Origin: JAAYCI01 sp964370295
GTDB taxonomy: Bacteria > Bacillota > Clostridia > Oscillospirales > Ruminococcaceae
Length of the DNA: 31,401 nt
Direction: 5' to 3'
NCBI GenBank assembly: GCA_964370295.1
Contig: CAYJIR010000024.1
Coordinates: 1 to 31,401 of the forward strand
Below, in pieces: positions 1 through 8,564 of this stretch (positions are counted from its first letter, which is position 1; each line of letters begins with the position of its first letter). The notes beneath the pieces were generated by a model, which saw only the letters and a program-made list of their open reading frames with translations, was not told where the DNA came from and did no database searches. The position numbers and the translations under genes are program-made.

Positions 1-47
1 TTGGAGCGGTCTGAATTACTGTTGCAGCTTCACTACCCTACAAGGCT

Positions 48-3000
48 TTACATCTTGATATACTCCTTTGAAAACTCTTCTATTGGCATAGGTTTTGCAT
101 AGTAATAACCCTGACCGATTGTGCAGCCCATGTCGCACAACATATCATGCTGCTGCTTGTTCTCAACACCCTCTGCAACAGATGAAACATTATCAAGGCC
201 TCCACATAATCCAATAGCAAGATTTGCTAATAGTTTAGATTTTTTATCTTTGTGTATGCCGTCAATGATTTTCATATCAATTTTAACTTCATCAAAATCT
301 GACACCACAAGAGAGTTTAAGTTTGAATATCCACTGCCAAAATCATCAAGAGAAACCAAAAACCCTGCATCCGAAAAGTTTTTGATAATCAAAACCAAAG
401 CCTTTTCGTCCACTCTGTTTATTGTTTCTGTTATTTCTATAACCAATTTTGAGTGTTCTATGCCATAATTATCACAAATTTTCGAGAATTTTTCAACAAC
501 ACCTTTTTTTGAAATGGTCATTCTTGAACAATTTACAGAGACAACCGGTAATGTTTTCACGCCATTATCTTTCCACAGTTTTAAAGTTTTGCAGACCGTT
601 TCAAATACAAACTCATCAATTTTTGATATAATTCCCTGTTTCTCATAAAACGGCAAAAAGTAAATCGGAGCTTGAACCACACCACCTGCACCAATCCGTC
701 TTACCAACGCTTCCGCACTTTCTATGTTACCAGACGAAAGATTCATTTGCGGCTGTAAATACACCATATATTTGCCATTTGCAATTTCCATCTCCAAATT
801 CTCACGCAAAATACGAACATAGTTTTCGCAATCATATAAATCTTTTGGTTCGTTATTGGTATTTTCAACATTTTTGTTCCACATATAGCCTATAGATACC
901 TTGTAATCCGCTTCATGTGCCAGTTTTTCTTTTAACAATGCAATATCTTTTTCAAAATTATCCTCTGATACATTTTCTAAAATTATAACAAATTCATCTC
1001 CGCCCACACGAAAAACTTTATCTTCAAAAACTTCAGATAGAATCTTTGCCAAATTAATCAAAATACCATCACCAAATAATACACCATTGGTGTCGTTTAA
1101 TGAACTTAAGCCAATGATATCTGCATACAGCACACCCAAACTGTCAATATTTTGATCAATCTCTTTTATCTTCAAACCATAGCTATACCTATTTTTAACG
1201 CCAGTAAGTGTGTCATAATAGCTGAGCTTGTTTAAGTTCGATAGCAATTGTGTCTCGTCAAGGAAAGTAGCGGTAAATTTTGCTACTGTTCTTATTATAG
1301 ACGTTTTTTCTTTGTCTTTTAACGCATTATCTACACCTACAAAGCCTGTTATTTCCTTGCCTTCTACTCGTATTGCACCAATAATTATATCTGTAAGATC
1401 TTGAAATTTCATAAGCTCATATTCAAGAGAGCTTTCGTCAAGTGTATCGATATGCATAAAAAACGCCTCTTGTGATTCGCATTTATTCAGCAAAACACCA
1501 AGCTCGTTTCTCGGTAGATTTTGAAGGTTATCTTTAAACGCCTGTTTATCAGGCCTACAATATTCGTAAGTATTGCTGATAAAACGCCCACATTCCGACA
1601 CTTCAAATATATAGCTTCTTTCGGCATCGTAATAATTTGTAACTGCCTCCAAAAGAGAAAATATAGAAGCATCAGGCTCATTGCCTGCATGGAGCATCTC
1701 AATGCAATCCATTAAAAACTTTTCGTCTGCAAGTCTATCGGTTATTGTTTTTTCCAGTTCCACAAGGTCTGATATATCTGTGGCAATTTCAAGTCTTGCC
1801 GTATTCCCTTTATAATTAATAAGCTTGTCTTTTAATAAATAGCTTGTATCAAATATAGGATTATAGTATGACCATTCATAATATCCATCTTCTTGTAACA
1901 AATGGTTTGTGCAAAAGTCGCAAGGCTCGTCTTTTCCTTGTAAAATGTTGTAACATTTTTTGCCCTTATATTCTTCATCAGTAGTTATGCCCGCCGTACG
2001 TTTTCCCAACTCATTAAGATACAGCAAATCATAGTTGGTTAAATCGCTTACATACACCACGCTATCAGTGGTATCTAAAATATCAGCAGAGTTTTTATTG
2101 CTTATGGCAAGCTCTTGCAACTCGTCTCGTAGATGTTTTCCTTGCAAGATGATTGATAAGAATTTGCCTATGTATTGTATGCTGTTTATTTCTCGCTCTG
2201 TCCATACTCTGGTTTTTGTGCAATCATCCAACCCTAAGAAAAACACCATTTTACCGTCACGTTTGATTTGTGCATGAACAAACGACAAAATGCCTTGGTC
2301 GTCCATGATTTCAAAAGCCCTGTCTTGCTCTAAGGTTTCTCTTAAGTTGTTAGAATATATAATGTCGTTATGTGCTTTATCAAGAAAGTCGGCAAATAAT
2401 TCATAAGGGATACCTTGTAGGTTATCAATCTCACTGCCAATGCCTTCTTTGCAATATTCAAATGTGTTATTCAGTGTCTGCCCGTCGTCTAGAGTTTCAA
2501 AAATATAGCTTCTGTCGGCATTATATTTTTGGCACAAATAGCTAAGCGCCAGATTGATAGAATCACTGTCGCCATTTTTTTCATACAGTATATTAAACAC
2601 AGCCGAAATAAGGTCGTAATCAAAGAACGAGCTTGCAATTCTATTTGCATTTTCAATTTTTGTAACACTTCTTGTAGTACCAATATTAAAATCAGAAGAG
2701 TACAGCATATATCTATTTTTGCCTTGCATTTTTGCATGGTTTAGCGCCTTGTCAGCGTTTTGATATATCTCTTCATATGTTTCCCCATCTTGAGGATACA
2801 GTGCAATACCTACACTTCCTGAAATGGAATAATCTTTATATTCACCGGAATACGTTTTTCTGTAAACTTCCAGTATCTTTTCAGCTTTTTTAGAAATGAT
2901 ATTCATATCCGACAAATTTTCAACGAAAATAATAAACTCATCTCCGCCAATTCTCGCAATGATATCCACGCCTCTAAAGGCATCTTTCAAGTTTGCAGAT

Positions 3001-4037
3001 ATATCCCTAAGCACCTCGTCGCCAAAGAAATGCCCCAAATTATCGTTTATCGCCTTAAAGTTATCAATATCAATGATAAAAAAGGCATGTGTAGCTCCAC
3101 TGCTCTTTGCAAACTTTTCAGAAATAATGTTTTCAGCACTTATTTTATTATAACAATCGGTAAGTAAATCTTTTTGAGACCTCTCTTCGATGGCTCGTTG
3201 CTCGTGAATATCAACACCTTTTCCCATAACAAAAACAGGCATATCTGCCATATCTTTTATAAAAGTATTGGTGATTTTGTGGTATCTGTACTCTCCCAAA
3301 TCATTTAGCAGTTTAAGCTCATATGTTTTTGTTATACCCGATTTTATGTCGTTCATCATCCCTTGGTAGATGTGGACATCATCCTCACTAATAAGTCCCA
3401 GCTCAAACATTTTGCTCTCAGTAATGATTGCATTTGCACCAAATGAACTAAACCACCATTTTCCATAAAACGCAATATTTCCCGTTCTTAAATCTATGGT
3501 GAAAAACCATTCATCCGATAACTCTTTCATTTCGTACATTAAACGGCTTTTGGGAAGTTTATCCGTAAAATAAAAATCGTAACTAACCGCATTTTGCTCA
3601 TAATCAAATTCTGCACGCAAATCTTTTATAAAACCTACTACATAGATTTCGTCTGGTGAGGTATCCAGCTTAATCAGCGTAATTTCACTAGGAAGTCTGC
3701 TTCCGTCTGGTGTAATGTGCATCCAATGAAAGACATGTTTTCCCTTCTTAAGTGCCAGTTCAAAATTTATGAGTGACATTTCTTTAGAGGTTTTGCCATT
3801 TGGTTGAAATTCCGGCGAAAACTCAAAAAATCTGTCTAAAAACTCTTCTGAATCACTAACATTAAAAGTGTCGATTATGTGTGCATTACACATAATATCA
3901 ATCATGTCTTTGTTCCATAAATTAAATGCGAAGGGGGCCATGCTCAATATTGATTTTAATATTTCAGAGGAATTCAATTCCTTTTCTATGCTTTTTGATT
4001 TCCCATCTTTTAGAGTTATGATATTATTTATACTCAT
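48..4037 (-). CDS. Multidomain cyclic-di-GMP signalling protein (PAS-GGDEF-GAF-PAS-GAF-GGDEF-EAL)
   Basis: Predicted cytosolic enzyme that makes and/or degrades cyclic di-GMP; no signal peptide or membrane segment is visible. The start at 4037 (ATG, MSINN) is preferred over an in-frame GTG at 4052 because GGAGAGG lies 6 bases before the ATG. Approximate residues (counted from the GTG): PAS-like regions 30-285; GGDEF domain 292-452 with intact IGGDEF at 368-373 and an RxxD inhibitory site (RGVD, 360-363) five residues before it; GAF-like domain 485-640; PAS-like domain 650-765 with a cysteine cluster (KKCYN, PCDFC); a second GAF-like domain 785-935 resembling the first (both have a DAERSYIFE-type stretch); second GGDEF 940-1060 with RVGGDEF but no RxxD site; EAL domain 1080-1334 with EAL at 1114-1116, EITET, DDFGSGYSNL and AEGVEN all present. 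Both activities look chemically possible; which dominates cannot be read from sequence. The signals sensed are unknown. Confidence 0.93.
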   Translation of the reverse strand: MSINNIITLKDGKSKSIEKELNSSEILKSILSMAPFAFNLWNKDMIDIMCNAHIIDTFNVSDSEEFLDRFFEFSPEFQPNGKTSKEMSLINFELALKKGKHVFHWMHITPDGSRLPSEITLIKLDTSPDEIYVVGFIKDLRAEFDYEQNAVSYDFYFTDKLPKSRLMYEMKELSDEWFFTIDLRTGNIAFYGKWWFSSFGANAIITESKMFELGLISEDDVHIYQGMMNDIKSGITKTYELKLLNDLGEYRYHKITNTFIKDMADMPVFVMGKGVDIHEQRAIEERSQKDLLTDCYNKISAENIISEKFAKSSGATHAFFIIDIDNFKAINDNLGHFFGDEVLRDISANLKDAFRGVDIIARIGGDEFIIFVENLSDMNIISKKAEKILEVYRKTYSGEYKDYSISGSVGIALYPQDGETYEEIYQNADKALNHAKMQGKNRYMLYSSDFNIGTTRSVTKIENANRIASSFFDYDLISAVFNILYEKNGDSDSINLALSYLCQKYNADRSYIFETLDDGQTLNNTFEYCKEGIGSEIDNLQGIPYELFADFLDKAHNDIIYSNNLRETLEQDRAFEIMDDQGILSFVHAQIKRDGKMVFFLGLDDCTKTRVWTEREINSIQYIGKFLSIILQGKHLRDELQELAISNKNSADILDTTDSVVYVSDLTNYDLLYLNELGKRTAGITTDEEYKGKKCYNILQGKDEPCDFCTNHLLQEDGYYEWSYYNPIFDTSYLLKDKLINYKGNTARLEIATDISDLVELEKTITDRLADEKFLMDCIEMLHAGNEPDASIFSLLEAVTNYYDAERSYIFEVSECGRFISNTYEYCRPDKQAFKDNLQNLPRNELGVLLNKCESQEAFFMHIDTLDESSLEYELMKFQDLTDIIIGAIRVEGKEITGFVGVDNALKDKEKTSIIRTVAKFTATFLDETQLLSNLNKLSYYDTLTGVKNRYSYGLKIKEIDQNIDSLGVLYADIIGLSSLNDTNGVLFGDGILINLAKILSEVFEDKVFRVGGDEFVIILENVSEDNFEKDIALLKEKLAHEADYKVSIGYMWNKNVENTNNEPKDLYDCENYVRILRENLEMEIANGKYMVYLQPQMNLSSGNIESAEALVRRIGAGGVVQAPIYFLPFYEKQGIISKIDEFVFETVCKTLKLWKDNGVKTLPVVSVNCSRMTISKKGVVEKFSKICDNYGIEHSKLVIEITETINRVDEKALVLIIKNFSDAGFLVSLDDFGSGYSNLNSLVVSDFDEVKIDMKIIDGIHKDKKSKLLANLAIGLCGGLDNVSSVAEGVENKQQHDMLCDMGCTIGQGYYYAKPMPIEEFSKEYIKM

Positions 4038-4111
4038 ATTACACCTCTCCACTTTCTATCGTGAAGCTCCCCTCATACTATATTTGCTAATTTTTACACT
4101 TATCTATTAAA

Positions 4112-4140
4112 ATTATATTGAAATTTGTATAAAAAGTCAA
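4112..4140 (-). promoter_or_regulatory. Promoter of the GGDEF/EAL gene
   Basis: On the minus strand TTGACT (4135-4140) and TATAAT (4112-4117) are separated by exactly 17 bases. This predicts a start near 4105 and a leader of about 68 bases. The leader is too short for a cyclic-di-GMP riboswitch and shows no such fold. Confidence 0.75.
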
Positions 4141-4530
4141 GTGAAGCGCCCGTGTATCTCGCAAAAAGGCTCCCCTTTTGTCATTCGAAATGAATAGTAG
4201 TATGTTCTTTTATTCTAACATCCCTCCTGTTTACTCCTCTTCATCATTATCACCAAGCATGCCATTGATAACGTTTCAATAATAGTGACTGTATGTCCTC
4301 CATGTCTGCAATGGCCTTCATGCCCTTTGCTAGTAAAACTACTTTGTAGGGCAAATGCCTTTCATCTATAGGTATACAGAAAATTTATCCGGGGATCGCT
4401 ACCCCTATGCTACCAAACCTACATGTTTTAATCTCCATTTTATTCTATCATCATTGACACCATGCCTTATGTGACCTTTTTAAAAACCATTTGCTGCATA
4501 TTTTAATCGCTGAAAATCCCTATCATGCTA
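4141..4530. other. Gene-poor stretch between divergent genes
   Basis: Apart from the decayed minus-strand reading frame (4231-4438) and the facing promoters at either end, I see no intact gene, RNA or terminator here. A short motif, GTGAAGC followed by a C-rich run, occurs at about 4061 and again at about 4142; it may be chance. Confidence 0.5.
4231..4438 (-). pseudogene. Decayed small gene of unknown family
   Basis: On the minus strand an ATG at 4436-4438 opens a frame reading MEIKTCRFGSIGVAIPG, a TAA at 4385-4387, then continues in the same frame through IPIDERHLPYKVVLLAKGMK and MEDIQSLLLKRY to a TGA at 4250-4252. A neighbouring frame ends in VINGMLGDNDEEE and a TAA at 4231-4233, which looks like the natural acidic C-terminus after a frameshift. 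Just downstream is CAGGAGGG directly before ATG TTA GAA TAA, like the start of a lost following gene. I do not recognise the family. The composition looks coding, but this is an inference from a short stretch. Confidence 0.35.
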
Positions 4531-4559
4531 TTGATTTTTGTTACTAAAAGAACTATAAT
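4531..4559 (+). promoter_or_regulatory. Promoter of the marR-type/tauE-type operon
   Basis: TTGATT (4531-4536), a 17-base spacer and TATAAT (4554-4559). The -10 box sits exactly between the two halves of a 14-base direct repeat that probably forms the operator. Confidence 0.8.
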
Positions 4560-4573
4560 GTTACAATAAGAAC
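4540..4573 (+). promoter_or_regulatory. Tandem 14-bp direct repeat over the promoter, putative operator
   Basis: GTTACTAAAAGAAC (4540-4553) and GTTACAATAAGAAC (4560-4573) match at 12 of 14 positions and are spaced 20 bases start to start, about two helical turns. The first fills the spacer between -35 and -10; the second covers the predicted transcription start. A protein bound here would block RNA polymerase. Autoregulation by the MarR protein encoded directly downstream is the natural guess, although MarR sites are more often inverted repeats. Confidence 0.5.
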
Positions 4574-4590
4574 AAAACAGGAGGATGTGT

Positions 4591-5013
4591 ATGTTGTTTT
4601 TAAAAGATTATTTATACACGATTGCAACAAAACGGAAAGAATTTTTTACAACTCTATTGCACCACGAAAATATCAACTTGCTTGAAGCAGAAATCTTAAT
4701 GTTTATGCACACTAACATGAGAGCAAGCACATTGACAGAAATAATAAATGCAAAAGATTTCGCAAAATCTCATGTTTCAGTGGCCATTACACGCCTTGAA
4801 AAAGGTGGGTATTTATCAAAAAACACAACCCCTAAAAATAAGAAAACGCAAATACTAACATTATTGCCGAAAAGCGAAATGCTTATTCGTCAGTTAAATG
4901 ATTGTACCCAAGAGTTTCATCAAAAAGCATTTAAAGGAATTTCCGAAACCGAAATAGACCAAATGGATAAAATATTGGCAAAAATTTGTAGCAACTTGAA
5001 AGAGGAAAAATAG
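4591..5013 (+). CDS. MarR-family transcriptional regulator
   Basis: A 140-residue winged-helix DNA-binding protein, usual length for MarR. The ATG at 4591 is chosen because AGGAGG (4579-4584) ends directly against an upstream in-frame ATG at 4585, leaving no spacer, whereas 4591 has a 6-base spacer. The helix-turn-helix region covers roughly residues 40-75 (LTEIINAKDFAKSHVSVAI), followed by the wing (LEKGGYLSKN.. through QILTLLPKS) and a C-terminal dimerisation helix (MDKILAKICSNLKEEK). Its stop codon TAG shares its G with the GTG start of the exporter gene, so the two are translationally coupled. MarR proteins commonly repress their own operon and release DNA on binding a small ligand or on oxidation; the ligand is unknown. 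No cysteine sits in the recognition region. Confidence 0.88.
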   Translation: MLFLKDYLYTIATKRKEFFTTLLHHENINLLEAEILMFMHTNMRASTLTEIINAKDFAKSHVSVAITRLEKGGYLSKNTTPKNKKTQILTLLPKSEMLIRQLNDCTQEFHQKAFKGISETEIDQMDKILAKICSNLKEEK

Positions 5014-5792
5014 TGGAAACCTTAATAATTTGTATTTTGGCAGGCATGGGTGCAGGGCTTGGAACGGGTTTTGCGGGAATGAGTGCCGCTGTTGTAATCT
5101 CGCCTATGCTCATAACTTTTTTAGGGATAAATCCTTTCGAGGCCATCGGAATAGCGCTTGCCTCCGACGTGCTTGCCAGTGCTATATCGGCTTATACCTA
5201 TGGCAAAAACAAAAACATTGACATCAAGCACAGCAAACCACTTTTCATAAGTGTGCTTGCCTTTACCTTTATCGGCGCTTTTGTGGCACAGCTTGTTCCC
5301 ACCACCACAATGGGGAACTTGACAGTTTACGCTTCGCTTATTATGGGGATAAACTTTTTTGTAAAATCTTTTAAAGAACAAAAACCGAAAGAACCCCGTG
5401 AGTTTAAAGGCAAACTAAAAATGATTGTGCCTATATTGTGCGGTGCTTTAATTGGTTTTATATGCGGGTTTATCGGTGCCGGTGGTGGCATAATGATGCT
5501 GATTATCTTAACTACAATTTTAGGGTATGAGCTTAAAACAGCCGTTGGCACAAGCGTATTTATTATGACATTCACAGCACTTTTCGGCTCGATATCCCAT
5601 TTTACATTACAAGGAGTTATGCCCGACCCACTTGTGTTTGTGGCATGTGTTTCTTCCACACTCATATTTGCTTCACTGGGGGCAAGGTTTGCAAACAAAG
5701 CGGAGCCAAAAAAATTAAACCGTGCAACGGGGATTGTTCTTTCCACCTTGGGTGTGGCAATGATACTGGCAGAAACTTTGCCAAGGTATTGA
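5013..5792 (+). CDS. TauE/SafE (TSUP) family membrane permease
   Basis: A 259-residue integral membrane protein with about seven to eight hydrophobic segments. It shows the internal duplication typical of the family: glycine-rich GTGFAGMSAAVVISPML near residues 16-32 and GFIGAGGGIMMLIILTTILG near 147-166, each followed by an ALA/AVGTS-type stretch. Family members move sulfite, sulfonates, thiosulfate or other small organic anions across the membrane; the substrate cannot be assigned. The GTG start overlaps the TAG stop of the upstream MarR gene, so the regulator probably controls this permease. A repeat element begins 33 bases after the stop, and no independent terminator precedes it. Confidence 0.85.
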   Translation: METLIICILAGMGAGLGTGFAGMSAAVVISPMLITFLGINPFEAIGIALASDVLASAISAYTYGKNKNIDIKHSKPLFISVLAFTFIGAFVAQLVPTTTMGNLTVYASLIMGINFFVKSFKEQKPKEPREFKGKLKMIVPILCGALIGFICGFIGAGGGIMMLIILTTILGYELKTAVGTSVFIMTFTALFGSISHFTLQGVMPDPLVFVACVSSTLIFASLGARFANKAEPKKLNRATGIVLSTLGVAMILAETLPRY

Positions 5793-5824
5793 TGTCGCAT
5801 TGAATACCTGTGACCACTTAGTTA

Positions 5825-6078
5825 ATGCCCACTGAACAAACAAAAAACAACATATACATATTATAAAATATCATTTTTTGTTTGGGAAAGTGCAAGGTTT
5901 TTTCTGTTTTTCACACAAAAATCTTGCAGTTTTGTTTTCGCCTTTTCATTGAAGGGGCGAAAACACAGTGGAGTGCATCAAGATATGCCCCATAAAAGTG
6001 CTGTTTTTGGCACTTTCATGGCCACCTTGATATGCGGTGGGGCTGAATAAACTCTGCATAGGTTTATTCAGCAGGCAT
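5825..6078 (+). mobile_element. MITE-like repeat element, copy 1 (254 bp)
   Basis: The ends are imperfect inverted repeats: ATGCCCACTGAACAAAC at the left and the complement of ATGCCTGCTGAATAAAC at the right (14 of 17 identical). It is flanked by TAGTTA at 5819-5824 and at 6079-6084, a perfect 6-base candidate target duplication. It codes for nothing and contains successive hairpins (CGCC..GGCG; CCATAAAAGTGC.. with one mismatch; CCACC..GGTGG; CTGAATAAAC..GTTTATTCAG). Compared with the copy at 17384 it carries about 54 extra bases including a GCAAG..CTTGC hairpin. The truncated copy at 23899 also has this segment, so it is ancestral. It lies between the convergent permease and UbiB genes. Confidence 0.85.
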
Positions 6079-6088
6079 TAGTTATAGT

Positions 6089-6302
6089 ATGCCATGCAAA
6101 TAAGTTCAAAAAAATTTGGTCTTGGGGAAAAACATTTCTATTTTACGCAAGTTCGTCAAAACGCATATAGACATTTTAAATATTTTAGAGTCGAAAAAGT
6201 GCAAGATTTTAAGGACGTTTAAAATATGCTTAAACGCTGTTTTAAATGTTTTTAGCTCCACCACATATTGCGGTGGAGCTAAAACTGTCAAATTGCAGGC
6301 TT
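6089..6302. repeat. Second hairpin-rich element, possibly a diverged relative
   Basis: The left edge reads ATGCCATGCAAAT and the right edge is the complement of AAGCCTGCAATTT, which align with one gap. It shares TGCGGTGG(A/G)GCT and an AAAGTGCAAG motif with the adjacent element copy. TTATA occurs near both outer edges. Short open frames on both strands here mirror each other and look non-coding. The boundary and the relation are inferred, not certain. Confidence 0.3.
6250..6284. terminator. Bidirectional terminator between permease and UbiB genes
   Basis: A perfect 13-bp inverted repeat, TTTTAGCTCCACC / GGTGGAGCTAAAA, with a 9-base loop lies between convergent genes. The stem begins and ends in T and A runs, so either strand gives a GC hairpin followed by U residues. 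Confidence 0.6.
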
Positions 6303-6320
6303 ATAAACGTTAGAGTGCAT

Positions 6321-8153
6321 TTACTTTCGTCTTCGATATGTTTGAATCACAAGGATAATCACTAAAATAAAAGCCAACACAAACCCGGCTGTTCCAATCC
6401 CAGACACCACCGTTTTCGCCGTGTCTGCAAAATGGATGAGCAAAGAAGAACCCATAATAAGCGCCGCAACAATTATACCCATCACAAGCCGGTTCACCAT
6501 TGTTTCCATTCGTTTAAATAATTCATCCAAATTCCCCGTTTCCATGCTAAGCTTCATTTCCCCTCTGCTAAGCGTATCCAAAACCCGGGAAATTTTAACA
6601 GGTATTTCCGGCATTGCCTTTCCCGCACGGTATAGGTCTTTTAAGATTTTCACAACCTCAGCTTTTGGGTCAAATTGACTTTGTAGATATCGCTTAGCAT
6701 ACGGTAGCACAGCCGACATAATTGAGAGATTTGGGTCTAAAGACAACACAACACCTTCAATAGTACCTACGCCTTTCACCAGCAGAGTTATTTGTTCTGG
6801 CAACTGAAGCTTATAGCGGATACAAATTGTGTTGATATCGTCGAATACATCCGGTATGCTCAAATCTCCGATAGACATTTCATAATAATTTTCGAACATA
6901 GCGCCCACATCTTTTGTAAATGCTCCCATATCCACCGGTGCTTTAACTTTACACAAATTCAAAATGGCACGCGCCATTTTATCGTTGTCTTTTTCAAATG
7001 CAGCCGCCAAAAGGTGATTCAATTTTTCAAGAGTGCGCTCGTCAAGTGTACCCATCATTCCAAAATCGATAAAAACAATTCGCTCAGGGCCATACTCGGT
7101 TGGCTGTGTGTTTGCAGTGCCCGCAAATAAACCGGCCACATTTTGATGGTGAAAAACGGTAGAAAGGCTCACGCCTGCCACTGTCACATCAATATCTAAG
7201 GGAAACTCTTCCAACGCGCTATTTTTCAATGTTTCAGCCTCTTTTGGCCGGCCATCTTCGTCCATTTCCTCTGCCGGCACATCCCCCCCATCCAAAGTAA
7301 TAAGAATATTGCCGGGGTGAGGGTCTGCGTGGAAAAAGCCATTGTCGAAAATTTGCTTCATATAATTATCCACAATTTCTTTGGCTAAGCGTTTCTTTGT
7401 TTCCAAAACGGCCGTGTTTCCGTTTTCTGCCTCTGTGTTAGATTGCTCAACATAGGCCGAAACCGGAACCCCTTGCATAAAATCCATGATGAGCAATCGT
7501 TCACTTGAAAATTCCCGATACACTTTTGGGGATAAAATATAGGGTACATCCGCATGAAAATTGCCGAATTTTTCAATATTTTCTGCCTCTTTTGTAAAAT
7601 CAAGCTCATTAAGCAAAGACCTCTTTAGTTCTGCTACAATGGCAGCTGGATCTCCCATACCTGAAGCCGGAATAAACTTCACAAGCGGCACAGCCTTTTC
7701 CAACAAAGCAATATCCATGCTCATTTCATCAAAAATGCCCGGATGTTGCACCTTCACCACCACAGCTTGTCCCCCTTTCAGCACAGCGGTGTGTACTTGG
7801 GCAATGCTGGCTGAAGCAAGGGGCTTTTGTGAAAATTCTTCAAACAAATCCTCCACCGGGTGGCCGGTTTCGTCTAAAACAGTAGCACTAACGTCCTCAT
7901 AACTATCTGTTTTCACTTGATTTTGCAGTTTTTTTAATTCTTCGCCAAACTCCGGCGTTATGATATCGGAACGCGTAGACAAAATTTGTCCAATTTTTAT
8001 AAAGCTTGGCCCCAATTCCTCAAATGCTTCCCGCACACGTTCAGGGTGCTTTTGCTCTGCCAACGAGGAAAGCACATTATGCCGTGTTAATGTTCCCACA
8101 ATTTTCGCAAGACGTGCTTTCACCTGTTTGGCATCGGATTTGGTTTTATCCAT
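6321..8153 (-). CDS. UbiB/ABC1 (AarF) family atypical kinase-like protein, membrane-anchored
   Basis: A 610-residue member of the ABC1/UbiB/ADCK family, protein-kinase-like ATPases often linked to isoprenoid lipid or quinone metabolism. Visible motifs: KIGQ at 53-56, the alanine-rich loop ASIAQVH at 115-121, the lysine of VVVKVQHPG (K134), HADPHPGN at 275-282 and the metal-binding DFG at 363-365. About 70-75 residues separate the HPGN catalytic loop from DFG (286-358, rich in Asp/Glu then hydrophobic), where most homologues have about ten. Two hydrophobic C-terminal helices (about 553-575 and 580-603) should anchor it to the membrane, and a charged RRRK ends the protein. AAGGAGA lies 7 bases before the ATG. 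No quinone genes are nearby, so the physiological partner is unknown. It is transcribed alone. Confidence 0.9.
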   Translation of the reverse strand: MDKTKSDAKQVKARLAKIVGTLTRHNVLSSLAEQKHPERVREAFEELGPSFIKIGQILSTRSDIITPEFGEELKKLQNQVKTDSYEDVSATVLDETGHPVEDLFEEFSQKPLASASIAQVHTAVLKGGQAVVVKVQHPGIFDEMSMDIALLEKAVPLVKFIPASGMGDPAAIVAELKRSLLNELDFTKEAENIEKFGNFHADVPYILSPKVYREFSSERLLIMDFMQGVPVSAYVEQSNTEAENGNTAVLETKKRLAKEIVDNYMKQIFDNGFFHADPHPGNILITLDGGDVPAEEMDEDGRPKEAETLKNSALEEFPLDIDVTVAGVSLSTVFHHQNVAGLFAGTANTQPTEYGPERIVFIDFGMMGTLDERTLEKLNHLLAAAFEKDNDKMARAILNLCKVKAPVDMGAFTKDVGAMFENYYEMSIGDLSIPDVFDDINTICIRYKLQLPEQITLLVKGVGTIEGVVLSLDPNLSIMSAVLPYAKRYLQSQFDPKAEVVKILKDLYRAGKAMPEIPVKISRVLDTLSRGEMKLSMETGNLDELFKRMETMVNRLVMGIIVAALIMGSSLLIHFADTAKTVVSGIGTAGFVLAFILVIILVIQTYRRRK

Positions 8154-8323
8154 GTCACTATCTCCTTTTCATATATCGAATATATTACATAACCATTCAA
8201 AAAAGACGAATCATTCTGTATTTTTTTCGGCAACATGGTAGTTTTCAATTTTCACACAAAAGTGATTGCCCATGAACCAAATTAATCCAGAAAGTATACA
8301 TTAACAAGCATTTCCTATATTGT

Positions 8324-8352
8324 ATTATATGCCGAAATATTCACTTTTGCAA
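8324..8352 (-). promoter_or_regulatory. Promoter of the UbiB-family gene
   Basis: On the minus strand TTGCAA (8347-8352), 17 bases, then TATAAT (8324-8329). It predicts a leader of about 160 bases before the ATG at 8153, in which I see no recognisable riboswitch. Confidence 0.7.
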
Positions 8353-8427
8353 TTGAGCCACACTTTGAGGCACACCACATTTGTATGTTTTTGTACACTT
8401 TTGGACATTCGCGTCCTAAAAATAAAG

Positions 8428-8477
8428 AAAAAAACCACCGAAACAGTATTTTAAGCAACTGTATATCGATGGTTTTT
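8428..8477 (-). terminator. Terminator of tRNA-Lys
   Basis: Read on the minus strand, AAAACCATCGA and TCGGTGGTTTT pair around an inner ACAGT..ACTGT helix, followed by a run of seven T and more T-rich sequence, starting two bases after the encoded CCA. Confidence 0.8.
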
Positions 8478-8479
8478 GT

Positions 8480-8555
<76 letters not shown>

Positions 8556-8564
8556 ATTTTTTTT

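Noticed and set aside
6106..6313. Two overlapping small open frames on opposite strands
   Set aside because: They mirror each other over AT-rich, hairpin-rich DNA and lack ribosome sites; not credible proteins.
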